Shown here: positions 16,120 through 28,776 of the stretch, in pieces
Layout of the letters: each line of letters begins with the position of its first letter
Numbering within the stretch: position 1 is the first letter of the stretch
Assembly (NCBI GenBank): GCA_029688825.1
Contig: JARUKX010000037.1
Coordinates: 1 to 36,283, forward strand
Source of the DNA: Haloarculaceae archaeon H-GB1-1
Lineage (GTDB): Archaea; Halobacteriota; Halobacteria; Halobacteriales; Haloarculaceae
Direction of reading: 5' to 3'
Length of the DNA: 36,283 bases
The notes under the pieces: model-generated
Databases searched by the model: none
What the model was told of the DNA's origin: nothing
Seen by the model: only the letters and a program-made list of their open reading frames with translations
Translations under genes and position numbers: made by a program

Positions 16120-18512
16120 GATTCGGTGTTGATGGTGAGTTTCTCGTCCTCGACGCCGTCGACGGTGACGTCACAGGACGCGTCTTCGTCCAGGCTGTAC
16201 TCCAGGGTTGCCTCGTCGCCACCCGAAACGGTGGGATTCCACTTGACGAACCACTCGCCGTCCATCTCGACGACCTGTGCCTCCTCTACGTCGCCGGGGT
16301 CCGCATCGACGATATCGGTAATTTCGAGGTCGGCGTTCGTGTCCGTGTTGTTCTCCACGACGAGTTTCACGGTCCCGTTCTCGCGCTGGCGCTCGACGAG
16401 GACGTTGTTCATGATGCGCGCCATCGTGTCGTCGATGTTCAACTGCTCGCGGTCGGTGACTTCCGAGAGCTTCTCGGCCATCTCTGGCAGGATGGTCGCG
16501 AGTTTGTTCTGTTTCTTGCGGCGCTTCTGCAACGAGCGGCGCTTGTTGAGGAACGACTTCAGTTCGCGGGCCGCCTCGCGGATCGCGAGTTCGATCTCGC
16601 TCTCCAGTTCGGGAATGTTGGCGACGGCGTCCTTCGATTCGCTCGTGAAGGGGACGTTCGTCGAGGCGACGTGGACCATCACGACGCCCGGCCCATTCGG
16701 GATGCCGGAGCCACCGGGCTGGTCGAGCCCGTAGTTCCGCCAGTTGATGGACTTCACCACGTCCGTGGTCGCACAGGCACCCCGCTGGTAGACCAGCGGA
16801 ACGCGGTTGGCGAAGCGCATGACCTCGACCTTCCCGTCGGCCGGAATGTCGCCGCCGTAGGCGATGCCTGCCTCGACGATGAACGGGTCGCCGCCGTGGA
16901 CGGCTGCGTCACGGGTCGACGCCGCGTAGAAGTCGGCGTCGAACTCCTTTTTCAGCCCTTCCTCGACGAGTTCGTCCGTGATAGGTGCGAGACAGTCCGT
17001 CGGCGGGGCGATGATGTCCGTCTCCCGCATCGCGGTGAGGAGGTCGCTTGCGCAGTCGCGGTCACCTGCGACCTCGGCGACGTTCGGGACGTCGTCGGGG
17101 ACCGTCCGCATGAGACTCCAGATGGCGTCGACGATCTTCTCCCGGGAGGTCTCGCCGAACGTCTCGTCGTCGTACTCCTTCGTGTCGGCGGCGGACTTCT
17201 CGACGTAGGCCGTGAGGTCGTCGTAGGTGACCCGCTGGCGGTGGTCCTCGGGTCGCGTCTCGAACTTCGAGGCGATTCGCTCCGCGAGACCCTGGACTGC
17301 GGCGTCGTCCTTTCGCTTCGTCGTCACCTCGTCGACGATGCCGTACAGTTGGCTCTCGGTCTCGTCGGAGACTGCCTGCCAGGCGGCCTCGACGGCGCTC
17401 TCCCGTACCGTCGAGCCGAAGGTCTTGCCGTACTCGTCCTCGACGCGGTCGGCGTGGTTGTCGACGATGGTCCCGATCTCGTGGTGGGCGACGTACTCCC
17501 GGCCGTCGATCACGCTGGCCACGCCGTCGGCGAAGTCCGCGGTCGCGTCCTTCCCTTTGTTCGAGACGGCCTGCTGGACGGCGCGGGCCACGTCGACGTC
17601 CTCGTGGGCCTGCGGCGGTCGCCAGGCCATCTCGCGACCGAAGTGACGGTCGCGGAAGTTGTCGAGAATGCTGTCGGACGTCTTCTTCCCGACGCGGGTG
17701 AACTCCTCCTGCATGAATCCCGACACGCTGTAGGAGTCGGTCGCGTCGAGCATCTTGATGAGCGTCCCGAGTTCGACCCCGTGGGGGTGCGGTCGAATCT
17801 CCTCGGTCTCGGCCGGGAGCTGGTCGGTCGCGCGCTCGTACTTGAAGTGGTTGGTCGGCTCTTTCAGTTCGAGCCGAGCGTGTGGATTGACGACCGCTGT
17901 GTGCTGCACGTAATCGTGGAGCTGAGACCGGGCGCGCATGTTGGCCTCCATCTCCATCTCGATGCGCGTCCCGTGTGGCCGTTCCCACGTGGTCGTGTCC
18001 TCGACGTCGATCTCTGGCTCGTTCGTGTCGGTGTCGATGATGAGTTCGTAGTAGTTCGCCGTCTCGCTGCCCTTCGTCCGGCTGGTGATCTTCGCTGGCT
18101 TGCCGCTGGTTAGCTGCGAGTAGAGAACGGCCGCGGAGATACCGATGCCCTGCTGCCCACGAGACTGCTCGCGGGCGTGAAACCGAGAGCCGTAGAGGAG
18201 CTTTCCGAAGATCTTCGGGATCTGCTCTTTGGTGATACCGGGACCGTTGTCCTCGACGATGAGCCGGTAGTAGTCGCCGACCTCCTGGATCTCGATGTAG
18301 ATGTCGGGCGCGATACTCGCCTCCTCACAGGCGTCGAGTGCGTTGTCGACGGCCTCTTTGACAGCTGTGACGAGCCCTCGGGCTCCGCTGTCGAACCCGA
18401 GCATGTGTTTGTTCTTCTCGAAGAACTCGGCGATAGAGATGGATCGCTGGCTCTCGGCCAACTCCTCGGCGATCCCCTCGCCCTCACCGAGTTGCGACTG
18501 GTACGAGGTCAT
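16116..18512 (-). CDS. top6B: DNA topoisomerase VI subunit B (GHKL ATPase)
   Basis: 798 residues from the ATG at 18512; binds ATP and closes the enzyme on the second DNA duplex. The Bergerat fold is intact: [16 protein letters not shown] (Asn near 57), [20 protein letters not shown], and [20 protein letters not shown] near 118-130. The H2TH and transducer regions follow. The C-terminal part contains [20 protein letters not shown] (an Ig-like extension seen in many archaeal TopVI-B). The ATG at 18512 has a TATA box 28 bases upstream; an in-frame extension to 18617 would run through that promoter and is rejected. It is divergent from gyrB. Confidence 0.97.
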   Translation of the reverse strand: MTSYQSQLGEGEGIAEELAESQRSISIAEFFEKNKHMLGFDSGARGLVTAVKEAVDNALDACEEASIAPDIYIEIQEVGDYYRLIVEDNGPGITKEQIPKIFGKLLYGSRFHAREQSRGQQGIGISAAVLYSQLTSGKPAKITSRTKGSETANYYELIIDTDTNEPEIDVEDTTTWERPHGTRIEMEMEANMRARSQLHDYVQHTAVVNPHARLELKEPTNHFKYERATDQLPAETEEIRPHPHGVELGTLIKMLDATDSYSVSGFMQEEFTRVGKKTSDSILDNFRDRHFGREMAWRPPQAHEDVDVARAVQQAVSNKGKDATADFADGVASVIDGREYVAHHEIGTIVDNHADRVEDEYGKTFGSTVRESAVEAAWQAVSDETESQLYGIVDEVTTKRKDDAAVQGLAERIASKFETRPEDHRQRVTYDDLTAYVEKSAADTKEYDDETFGETSREKIVDAIWSLMRTVPDDVPNVAEVAGDRDCASDLLTAMRETDIIAPPTDCLAPITDELVEEGLKKEFDADFYAASTRDAAVHGGDPFIVEAGIAYGGDIPADGKVEVMRFANRVPLVYQRGACATTDVVKSINWRNYGLDQPGGSGIPNGPGVVMVHVASTNVPFTSESKDAVANIPELESEIELAIREAARELKSFLNKRRSLQKRRKKQNKLATILPEMAEKLSEVTDREQLNIDDTMARIMNNVLVERQRENGTVKLVVENNTDTNADLEITDIVDADPGDVEEAQVVEMDGEWFVKWNPTVSGGDEATLEYSLDEDASCDVTVDGVEDEKLTINTES

Positions 18513-18535
18513 GCTGCGGGTATGTACTAGTGGAC

Positions 18536-18545
18536 ACCTTAAAAG
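18536..18545 (-). promoter_or_regulatory. TATA box of the top6B-top6A operon
   Basis: CCTTTTAAGG on the minus strand (a perfect 10-base palindrome) centred 28 bases before the top6B ATG, so the message is probably leaderless. Confidence 0.65.
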
Positions 18546-18640
18546 GCGTTCGCCACCGGAGTGAAAGTGAACCCGGTCGGGAATCGACGAGCGGTCGAAC
18601 CGGGTGAGACGTGCCAATCGTATTTCACGTGTGAAGCTGA

Positions 18641-18658
18641 CGCGCCCGCGCGCGTGCG
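18641..18658. promoter_or_regulatory. Alternating CG tract upstream of the gyrB TATA box
   Basis: Twelve uninterrupted alternating pyrimidine-purine bases (CGCGCGCGTGCG, 18647-18658), preceded by CGCGC at 18641-18645 after a break of two cytosines. It ends five bases before the gyrB TATA box. Such tracts favour Z-DNA under negative supercoiling. A nearby 12-base dyad TTCAC-GT-GTGAA lies at 18624-18635. Confidence 0.5.
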
Positions 18659-18663
18659 AGAGC

Positions 18664-18669
18664 TTTATA
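18664..18669 (+). promoter_or_regulatory. TATA box of the gyrB-gyrA operon
   Basis: TTTATA inside GAGCTTTATACGA, 35 bases before the gyrB ATG, predicting transcription start near 18693 and a leader of roughly eight bases. Confidence 0.65.
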
Positions 18670-18685
18670 CGACCCCGTCTGTTAG

Positions 18686-20614
<1,929 letters not shown>

Positions 20615-20618
20615 AGCT

Positions 20619-23090
<2,472 letters not shown>

Positions 23091-23106
23091 CACCCGCCGA
23101 GTGGTG

Positions 23107-23175
23107 CGAGGTGCTCCGCACCTCGTCGTGAACGGACGCAGTCCGTGAACAGAGCGAGGCGGCTTTTTGGCCGAG
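23107..23175 (+). terminator. Tandem hairpins and T-run after gyrA
   Basis: Seventeen bases after the gyrA stop a hairpin with a perfect 8-base stem (CGAGGTGC-TCC-GCACCTCG, 23107-23125) is followed by a second with a 6-base stem (ACGGAC-GCA-GTCCGT, 23132-23146) and then a five-T run in GGCTTTTTGG. This is the likely 3' end of the gyrB-gyrA message. The remaining sequence to 23300 holds no gene; it has further T-runs (near 23271). Confidence 0.5.
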
Positions 23176-23307
23176 CGTTTTCGAGGCGGGTGCGAACGAC
23201 GCTGGTAGCTTCGTGGCCGAGTTCGTTCGAGTCGTGACCGTCGAGCAGGGAAAAATGGCCAAGCGTCACGTTTTTCAGGTCGGATGACCCATTTTCGTCA
23301 CCGTCGG

Positions 23308-23314
23308 TTTTAAG
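23308..23314 (+). promoter_or_regulatory. TATA box of the winged-helix regulator gene
   Basis: TTTTAAG in GGTTTTAAGAAAAAC, centred 28 bases before the ATG at 23339; a strong leaderless promoter pattern. Confidence 0.6.
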
Positions 23315-23338
23315 AAAAACTATCACCAACAACTGATT

Positions 23339-23872
23339 ATGTCATCAATCGAACTGACTCCGAGCCAGAAGAACATTCTGCAGGAACTCGTCAATCTCTA
23401 TCGTGAATCGGAGAGCGCGGTCAAGGGAGAGGACATCGCCGAGAAGGTAGACCGAAATCCCGGCACCATCCGCAATCAGATGCAGAGTCTGAAAGCGCTG
23501 CAACTCGTCGAGGGCGTCCCCGGCCCGAAAGGCGGCTACAAACCCACCGCGACGGCCTACGACGCACTCCAGATTCAGGAGATGGACGACGCCGCCGAGG
23601 TACCGCTGTCCCACAACGGCGAGGAGATCCCCGACGCCAACGTCGAGGAGATCGACCTCACGAGCGTCCACCACCCCGAAGAGTGTCGCGCGGAGATCCA
23701 GATGCAGGGCTCCATCGCGGACTTCCACAAGGGCGATACGATCACCGTCGGCCCGACGCCACTGTCGAAGCTCCAGATCATCGGCACGCTCGAAGGCAAG
23801 GACGACACGAACAACATCCTCATCCTGACCATCGACGATATGCAGGCCCCGGCCGGCGAGCCCGCTCACTGA
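23339..23872 (+). CDS. Winged-helix transcriptional regulator, conserved archaeal type
   Basis: 177 residues. The first 75 residues form a clear HTH: ELTPSQKNILQELVNLYRES, then AVKGEDIAEKVDRNPGTIRN, QMQSLKALQLVEGVPGPKGG and YKPTATAYDAL. This module is the one I associate with archaeal CBS-domain regulators. Here the C-terminal 90 residues are not CBS domains but a different ligand-binding-like domain (EIDLTSVHHPEECRAEIQMQ, FHKGDTITVGPTPLSKLQII, NILILTIDDM). A strong leaderless promoter precedes it. DNA binding is confident; the ligand and targets are unknown. It is not obviously linked to either neighbour. Confidence 0.8.
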   Translation: MSSIELTPSQKNILQELVNLYRESESAVKGEDIAEKVDRNPGTIRNQMQSLKALQLVEGVPGPKGGYKPTATAYDALQIQEMDDAAEVPLSHNGEEIPDANVEEIDLTSVHHPEECRAEIQMQGSIADFHKGDTITVGPTPLSKLQIIGTLEGKDDTNNILILTIDDMQAPAGEPAH

Positions 23873-23963
23873 CGCTCGTCGTCTGATTTCTCTCGCTGTT
23901 GTTCATGGTCTCGTATACGCTTCGTTGACGTGTCCGGATTCCGGAGATAGGGATTCCAACACC

Positions 23964-23970
23964 TTTGTAT
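23964..23970 (+). promoter_or_regulatory. TATA-like box of the flavoprotein gene
   Basis: TTTGTAT centred 27 bases before the ATG at 23994, which decides this start over an in-frame upstream start at 23925. Confidence 0.5.
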
Positions 23971-23993
23971 CGGGGGCCTTCCGAGATGCGAAT

Positions 23994-25157
23994 ATGGCAG
24001 AGCAAGTCGTCGTCCTCGGGTCGGGATATGCAGGCGCTGGCGCCGTCTCACGTCTCGAATCCGAGCTCCGCGGCGAAGCAGACATTACGTGGATATCGAA
24101 CGTCGATTACCATCTGGTACTGCACGAATCACATCGCTGCATCCGTGACCCGAGCGTCCAGGAGAAGATCGCCCTCCCCGTCGAGGAGATCAAATCTCCC
24201 GCGACGAAGTTCATCGAGGCGGAGGTCACGGGCATCGACACCGGCGATCGGACGGTGGAACTCGGCGACGACGGGACCGTCGACTACGATTATCTCCTCG
24301 TCGCGCTGGGCTCGCGAACGGCTTTCTTCGGCATCGACGGCCTGCGGGAGCACGCGCTGACGCTGAAGAGCCTGGACGACGCGCTGTCGATCCACGATTC
24401 CGTGCGGTCGGCCGCTCACGACGCGTCCCACAGCGACCCAGCGAAGGTGATCATCGGCGGTGCCGGACTCTCGGGCATTCAGACCGCCGGCGAGATTGCA
24501 GCGTTCCGGGACGAGCACCGCGCACCGCTGGACATCCACCTCGTCGAGGGGCTCGACGAGATCCTTCCGAACAGCGACCCCGAACTGCAGGGTGCGCTCC
24601 GGAAGCGACTCGAAGAGCGCGACGTGAACATCCTGACCGGCGAGTTCATCGGCGAAGTCGACGAGGAGACCGTCTACGTCGGCGACGACGGGGAACTCGA
24701 CTACGACGTCCTCATCTGGACCGGCGGCATCACCGGTCGTGAGTGCGTGCAGGACGTCGACCTGGAGAAGGACGACCGGAGCCACCGCATCAACGCGGAG
24801 ATGGACTTCCAGACGGACAATGAGCGCGTGTTCGCCATCGGCGACTGCGCGCTCATCGAGCAGGGCAACGACGACGTCGCGCCGCCGACCGCACAGGCGG
24901 CCTGGCAGGCTGCGGACGTCGCCGGCGAGAACCTCGCGCGGACGGTCCGCGGCCAGCCGTTGAAGACGTGGACCTACAACGACAAGGGGACCGTCGTCTC
25001 CGTCGGCGACGACGCCGTCGCCCACGACGTTGACTTCGCGCCCATCTCGACGTTCGGTGGTCTCCCCGCGGAAATGCTGAAGAAGGGAATCGCCGCGAAG
25101 TGGATCGCCGACGTGACGACCATCGGCCGCGCCCTGCAGGCGTGGCCCGACATGTAA
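23994..25157 (+). CDS. NDH-2-like FAD/NAD(P)-dependent oxidoreductase
   Basis: 387 residues. The N-terminal Rossmann FAD motif is QVVVLGSGYAGAGAVSRL; the second dinucleotide site is KVIIGGAGLSGIQTAGEIA; the terminal FAD contact is ERVFAIGDCALIEQ with the usual PPTAQAAWQAADV after it. This order identifies the pyridine nucleotide-disulphide oxidoreductase fold, NADH dehydrogenase type 2 subgroup (WISNVDYHLVLHES and ALGSRTAFFGIDGL also fit). NDH-2 enzymes pass electrons from NADH to quinone at the membrane; the C-terminal MLKKGIAAKWIADVTTIGRA could be the membrane-associating helix. A sulfide:quinone oxidoreductase cannot be ruled out, though the cysteines expected for SQR are not evident. It converges on udp with 26 bases between. 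Confidence 0.85.
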   Translation: MAEQVVVLGSGYAGAGAVSRLESELRGEADITWISNVDYHLVLHESHRCIRDPSVQEKIALPVEEIKSPATKFIEAEVTGIDTGDRTVELGDDGTVDYDYLLVALGSRTAFFGIDGLREHALTLKSLDDALSIHDSVRSAAHDASHSDPAKVIIGGAGLSGIQTAGEIAAFRDEHRAPLDIHLVEGLDEILPNSDPELQGALRKRLEERDVNILTGEFIGEVDEETVYVGDDGELDYDVLIWTGGITGRECVQDVDLEKDDRSHRINAEMDFQTDNERVFAIGDCALIEQGNDDVAPPTAQAAWQAADVAGENLARTVRGQPLKTWTYNDKGTVVSVGDDAVAHDVDFAPISTFGGLPAEMLKKGIAAKWIADVTTIGRALQAWPDM

Positions 25158-25183
25158 GTTCGGTCGGTTCTCGACTCGTCTTT

Positions 25184-25996
25184 CTACAGTCCAGCGTGCC
25201 AGTGGCTGGCGTCGCTGTCCTCGACGTCGGCGTCCATCGCCGCCAGATAGGCCACGGCACGCGACGCGACTTCGGAGGCGCGGTCGTCGCCCTCCGTCTG
25301 GAACTCACCGGTTACGCGGTTGGCGTAGACGCTACAGACGGCACCGGCGCGTAGCCCGTAGACGTTCGCGAGCGTCAGGATTGCTGAGGCCTCCATCTCG
25401 AAGTTGAGGACGCCGGCCTCGCGGAGTTCGTCGACCAGTTCGTCGCTGCCGGCGGCCTCGAAGCCCTCGAAGCCGGGTCGGCCCTGGCCGGCGTAGAAGC
25501 TGTCCGTCGAGCAGGTGACGCCGAGGTGGTAGTCGTAGCCGAGGTCCTCGGCGGCGGCCGCGAGTGCCGATACGACCCGATAGTCCGCGCTCGCCGGGTA
25601 GTCCTCGCGAACGTACTCGTCGCTGGTCCCCTCCTGCCTGACCGCGCCGGTCGTGATGACGAGGTCGCCGACGGACGCCTCCTCGCGGATGGCCCCGCAC
25701 GAGCCGACCCGGATCATCGTATCGACGCCGACGCGGGCCAGTTCCTCGACCGCGATCGCTGCGGAGGGAGAGCCGATGCCGGTCGAGGTGACAGAGATGG
25801 GCGTCTCGTCGACGGTGCCGGTCGCAGTGCGGTACTCGCGGTGTTCCGCGACGAGGTCGCCGTCGGTCCAGCAGTCGAGGATGGTCTCGACGCGTTCGGG
25901 GTTGCCTGGCAGGAGGACGCTGTCGGCCACGTCGTCCGGGCTCACTTCGAGGTGATACTGCACGTCGTCGTTCGGATCTTCGCTGTCGCCGGTCAT
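25184..25996 (-). CDS. udp: Uridine phosphorylase (nucleoside phosphorylase family)
   Basis: 270 residues. Cleaves uridine (or a related nucleoside) with phosphate to base and ribose 1-phosphate. Family blocks are SVLLPGNPERVETILDCW (the phosphate-binding GxPxR), TSTGIGSPSAAIAVEELA, TMIRVGSCGAIREEASVGD, FYAGQGRPGFEGFE and the ribose-binding NFEMEASAILTLANVYGLRA. The four-base overlap with cytidine deaminase (ATGA) makes uridine the natural substrate: cdd turns cytidine into uridine and this enzyme splits it. A longer frame upstream to 26698 is a shadow of cdd. Purine nucleoside phosphorylase is the less likely alternative. Confidence 0.92.
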   Translation of the reverse strand: MTGDSEDPNDDVQYHLEVSPDDVADSVLLPGNPERVETILDCWTDGDLVAEHREYRTATGTVDETPISVTSTGIGSPSAAIAVEELARVGVDTMIRVGSCGAIREEASVGDLVITTGAVRQEGTSDEYVREDYPASADYRVVSALAAAAEDLGYDYHLGVTCSTDSFYAGQGRPGFEGFEAAGSDELVDELREAGVLNFEMEASAILTLANVYGLRAGAVCSVYANRVTGEFQTEGDDRASEVASRAVAYLAAMDADVEDSDASHWHAGL

Positions 25997-26379
25997 CGGT
26001 CGAGCATCTCCCGGGAGATGGTGTTCGGCAGGAGGTCGCCCAGCAGGTACTCCGTCGTCTCCTCGCCCTCGTCGACGACGACGGGGAAGTCCTCGGAGCA
26101 GAACTCCGCGAGCGACTGCCGGCACATGCCACAGGGCGTGACCCCGTCGCGTTCGCTGGAAGTGACCACGAGGCGGTCGAACTCCCGGTGGCCGTCCCGA
26201 ACGGCGCTCCCGAGTGCGACCTCCTCGGCGTGGAGACTGTTGGAGTAGTTGGCGTTCTCGACGTTGCAGCCGGTGTAGACGGTTCCGTCCGCGGTCTGGA
26301 GGGCGGCACCGACGAGGTACTCGGAGTACGGCGCGTACGCCGACTCCAGCGCCTCTCGTGCGTGCTCGACGAGCGTCAT
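25993..26379 (-). CDS. cdd: Cytidine deaminase
   Basis: 128 residues; zinc-dependent hydrolysis of cytidine to uridine. The motif GCNVENANYSNSLHAEEVAL carries the catalytic Glu52, and PCGMCRQSL supplies Cys83 and Cys86. The first zinc ligand is His50 (HAE), as in the E. coli type of enzyme, although the short length is that of the tetrameric class, which usually has Cys there. SAYAPYSEYLVGAAL near the N-terminus is typical. It overlaps udp by four bases, forming a pyrimidine salvage pair. A TATA-like box is centred 29 bases upstream of the ATG. Confidence 0.95.
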   Translation of the reverse strand: MTLVEHAREALESAYAPYSEYLVGAALQTADGTVYTGCNVENANYSNSLHAEEVALGSAVRDGHREFDRLVVTSSERDGVTPCGMCRQSLAEFCSEDFPVVVDEGEETTEYLLGDLLPNTISREMLDR

Positions 26380-26402
26380 GTCCGCGACCGACGAGTGGCG
26401 AG

Positions 26403-26412
26403 CCCAAATACC
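26403..26412 (-). promoter_or_regulatory. TATA-like box of the cdd-udp operon
   Basis: GGTATTTGGG on the minus strand, centred 29 bases before the cdd ATG. Nearly the same element (GGGTATTTGG) precedes the acetyl-CoA synthetase gene at 32411-32420. Confidence 0.5.
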
Positions 26413-26451
26413 CTCCGACGTTGGTGGGGTGACTCGTCGAACATCGGCCGC

Positions 26452-27807
26452 TCACGCTGCGGTGGCGACCGCTTGCTCGACCCGGTCGACGACGGCCTCG
26501 ACGAGGGAATCCACCGCGTCGCTCTCGGCGTAGACGCGAACGTAGGGTTCGGTGCCGCTCGGGCGAACGAGCGTCCACGACCCGTCTGGGAGTTCGAGAC
26601 GGACGCCGTACTGGGTGTCGACGCTGGCGTCGGGGAACGTCTCCGGAAGGGTCGTTTCGAGCGTCGACATCGTCGGCGCTTTGCGGTCGTTCGGACACTC
26701 CACGCTGACTTTGCGGTAGGGTCGTTCGGAGACGGGGTCCCGACGGCTACCGAGCGATTCCGCTGCGAGGAGTCGAGTGATGAGTGCCGCGCTCGCGACC
26801 CCGTCGATCCAGCCGCCGAAGTCCGTGTGGACGTGCTTCCACGGTTCGCCGGCGAAGACGACCTCGGTCTCCGACGTCCCAGCGTCGTGTGCGTCGGCGA
26901 TACCCTCGTGCAGCGCGCCGAGGCGGACGCGTTCGACCCGTCCGCCGGCATCGCGGACGCGCTCATCGATGCGGGCCGAGGCGTTCGGCGTCGTCACGAC
27001 GACCGGGTCCCCGGCATCGCTGTCGCGGACGTAGTGCTCTGCGAGTACCGCAAGGATGGTGTCCTCGTGGACGACGTCGCCGTCGCCGTCGACGATGACG
27101 ATTCGGTCGGCGTCGCCGTCGTGGCCGATACCGAAATCAGTGTCGCCGTCGGCGACGAACGCGCGCAAGTCGGCCAGGCTCTCCGGCGTCGGTTTGCTCT
27201 CGCGACCCGGGAAGTGGCCGTCGACGTTGGCGTTCAGCGCCTGGACGTCCGCACCGAGGTCGCGGAGGACTTGCGGCGTCGCGAGACTCGCCATGCCGTT
27301 GCCACAGTCCACCGCGACCGTGAGACCGTCGGGGGTGGCCCCGTGCTGGCGGACGTACGCCGCGACTGCCGAGCGGTAGTCGTCGAGGGGGCTGACGCGC
27401 GTCGCCGACCCCCACTCGGTCCACTCGGTCGGTGCCTCATCGGCGGCGACGCGCTCCTCGATGGTCGCTTCGGCGTCGTCGCCGTACTCCTCCCCGTCGA
27501 CGAACAGCTTGATGCCGTTGTCGTGGGGCGGATTGTGACTCGCCGTGATCATCACGCCGCGTCGTCCGCGTGACGCGTACGCGAGCGCGGGAGTCGGCAA
27601 CTGTCCGGCCCGCAGAACGTCCGCACCGGCACTCTCCAGGCCTGCCTCCATGGCCGCGGCGAGCGCGGGACTGGTCTCCCGACCGTCGCGTGCGAGCACG
27701 AACGCCTCCCCGACTGCCCCTGCCGCGCGGCCGACGGCGAGCGCCAGCGACGGCGTTACCGTCTCCCGGACGTCACCTCTGATTCCCGCAGTCCCGAATA
27801 GGTCCAT
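26452..27807 (-). CDS. Phosphohexomutase (phosphomannomutase/phosphoglucosamine mutase family)
   Basis: 451 residues; moves phosphate between C6 and C1 of a hexose phosphate. The domain blocks are in order: MDLFGTAGIRG, the phosphoserine loop RGVMITASHNPPHDNGIKLF (Ser near 99), the metal loop DFGIGHDGDADRIVIVDGDG, the sugar-specificity loop near EVVFAGEPWKHVH, and the phosphate-binding WTLVRPSGTEPYVRVYAE. In canonical members the specificity loop is GE[EM]SGH; here it reads GEPWKH, so the Ser-Gly pair is replaced by Trp-Lys. Everything needed for catalysis remains, so the enzyme is probably active, but glucose, mannose and glucosamine phosphates cannot be told apart. A gene symbol is therefore withheld. 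Confidence 0.9.
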   Translation of the reverse strand: MDLFGTAGIRGDVRETVTPSLALAVGRAAGAVGEAFVLARDGRETSPALAAAMEAGLESAGADVLRAGQLPTPALAYASRGRRGVMITASHNPPHDNGIKLFVDGEEYGDDAEATIEERVAADEAPTEWTEWGSATRVSPLDDYRSAVAAYVRQHGATPDGLTVAVDCGNGMASLATPQVLRDLGADVQALNANVDGHFPGRESKPTPESLADLRAFVADGDTDFGIGHDGDADRIVIVDGDGDVVHEDTILAVLAEHYVRDSDAGDPVVVTTPNASARIDERVRDAGGRVERVRLGALHEGIADAHDAGTSETEVVFAGEPWKHVHTDFGGWIDGVASAALITRLLAAESLGSRRDPVSERPYRKVSVECPNDRKAPTMSTLETTLPETFPDASVDTQYGVRLELPDGSWTLVRPSGTEPYVRVYAESDAVDSLVEAVVDRVEQAVATAA

Positions 27808-27877
27808 GGTTCAGGGTTCGACGGCTGGCACTTAGCGGCTACGACGCGGCGACGATTCTCCGGGCCGTGGAAGACGG

Positions 27878-27894
27878 GGGTGCCGACGGCACCC
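27878..27894. other. Short hairpin between psmB and the phosphohexomutase gene
   Basis: A perfect 7-base stem (GGGTGCC-GAC-GGCACCC) starts 22 bases beyond the psmB stop. There is no T-run on the minus strand after it, so it may stabilise the psmB 3' end rather than terminate transcription. Confidence 0.35.
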
Positions 27895-27915
27895 AGTTCG
27901 AGAAGTGTGGAGTCG

Positions 27916-28656
27916 CTACAGTGCGTTCTCGAAGTCCGGGAAGTCGTTGATGTCGACGCCCTCCTCGGTGACTTCGGCGACGTAGACGCCGTTGCCGGAG
28001 CCGGTGTCGCGCTCGGCGGCGGCCTTGATGGAGGTGACGGCGGCGGTGCGGGCTTCCTCCATGGACATGCCCTCCTCGTAGCGGTCTTCGAGGGTACCGT
28101 AGGCGACCGTCAGGCCGGAGCCGGTGACGGTGTAGTCGTCTTCCATGACGCCACCTGCGGGGTCGATGGAGTAGACGTGCGTGCCCTCGTCGTCGATGCC
28201 CCCGAGGATGGGGTTGATGGCGAAGAACGGACCACCGCGGGCGAAGTTCCCGGCCAGCGTCGAGAGTGCCTGCATGCTCATGTTCTCGCCGCGGCGGGCC
28301 TCGTAGAGGTTGACCTCGGCACGGAGCGAGCGGATGAACGACTGCGCACCGCCGACGGAGCCGACGAGCGTCAGTGCGGCGGTCGGGTGGATCTGCTCGA
28401 CCTTCTGGACGCGCTTGTTGGAGACGAAGCGGCCGCCGAGGCTGGCGCGCATGTCAGTTGCGACGATGACGCCGTCCTCCGTGGAGATGCCGATGGTGGT
28501 CGTCCCCGTCTTGTTGACTTTGTCACCCTGCTGGGCCTGCCCGTTGTTCTCGGGGAGCGAGCCGAGTTCGGGTTCGGTCGGACCGTGGGAGAAGCGGTCC
28601 GCGCCGAGTCGTTGCTGGTTCCGCGAGAAGTCGGAGCCGAGAGTTGGATCGTGCAT
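27916..28656 (-). CDS. psmB: Proteasome subunit beta
   Basis: 246 residues; the proteolytic subunit of the 20S proteasome. A propeptide of 51 residues ends in VNKTG, with autocleavage predicted before TTTIGISTEDG so that Thr52 becomes the nucleophile. The matching active-site Lys is probably Lys85 in NKRVQKVEQ (one residue later than in Thermoplasma), and the Asp in VATDMRASLGG is Asp68. Later blocks GSVGGAQSFIRSLRAEVNLY, YSIDPAGGVMEDDYTVTGSG and GMSMEEARTAAVTSIKAAAERD are standard. It stands alone here; psmA is not in the window. The TATA-like box is 29 bases upstream. Confidence 0.97.
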   Translation of the reverse strand: MHDPTLGSDFSRNQQRLGADRFSHGPTEPELGSLPENNGQAQQGDKVNKTGTTTIGISTEDGVIVATDMRASLGGRFVSNKRVQKVEQIHPTAALTLVGSVGGAQSFIRSLRAEVNLYEARRGENMSMQALSTLAGNFARGGPFFAINPILGGIDDEGTHVYSIDPAGGVMEDDYTVTGSGLTVAYGTLEDRYEEGMSMEEARTAAVTSIKAAAERDTGSGNGVYVAEVTEEGVDINDFPDFENAL

Positions 28657-28681
28657 TATCGTCCCCTATAGCCCGGGTGCT

Positions 28682-28689
28682 GAAAAAGC
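28682..28689 (-). promoter_or_regulatory. TATA-like box of psmB
   Basis: GCTTTTTC on the minus strand centred about 29 bases before the psmB ATG at 28656. Confidence 0.45.
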
Positions 28690-28776
28690 ATTCGTTGGGG
28701 AAAGCCACTGTCGCGGACTTCCCGGTGTGTAGAAACGGTACCAAGGGTCAATACCGTCGAACGACTACGTGGACGT

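Noticed and set aside
14914-16734. A 606-residue plus-strand frame opposite top6A and the end of top6B
   Set aside because: Shadow frame; turns into Ser/Arg-rich sequence where it crosses the opposite gene boundary.
16671-18113. A 480-residue plus-strand frame opposite top6B
   Set aside because: Shadow of a definite GHKL ATPase gene.
18513-18617. 35-residue N-terminal extension of TopVI-B
   Set aside because: It would read through the TATA box and the divergent promoter; the homologous start is at 18512.
25997-26698. 234-residue N-terminal extension of uridine phosphorylase
   Set aside because: Arg-rich shadow of cytidine deaminase; the real start is the ATGA overlap at 25993-25996.
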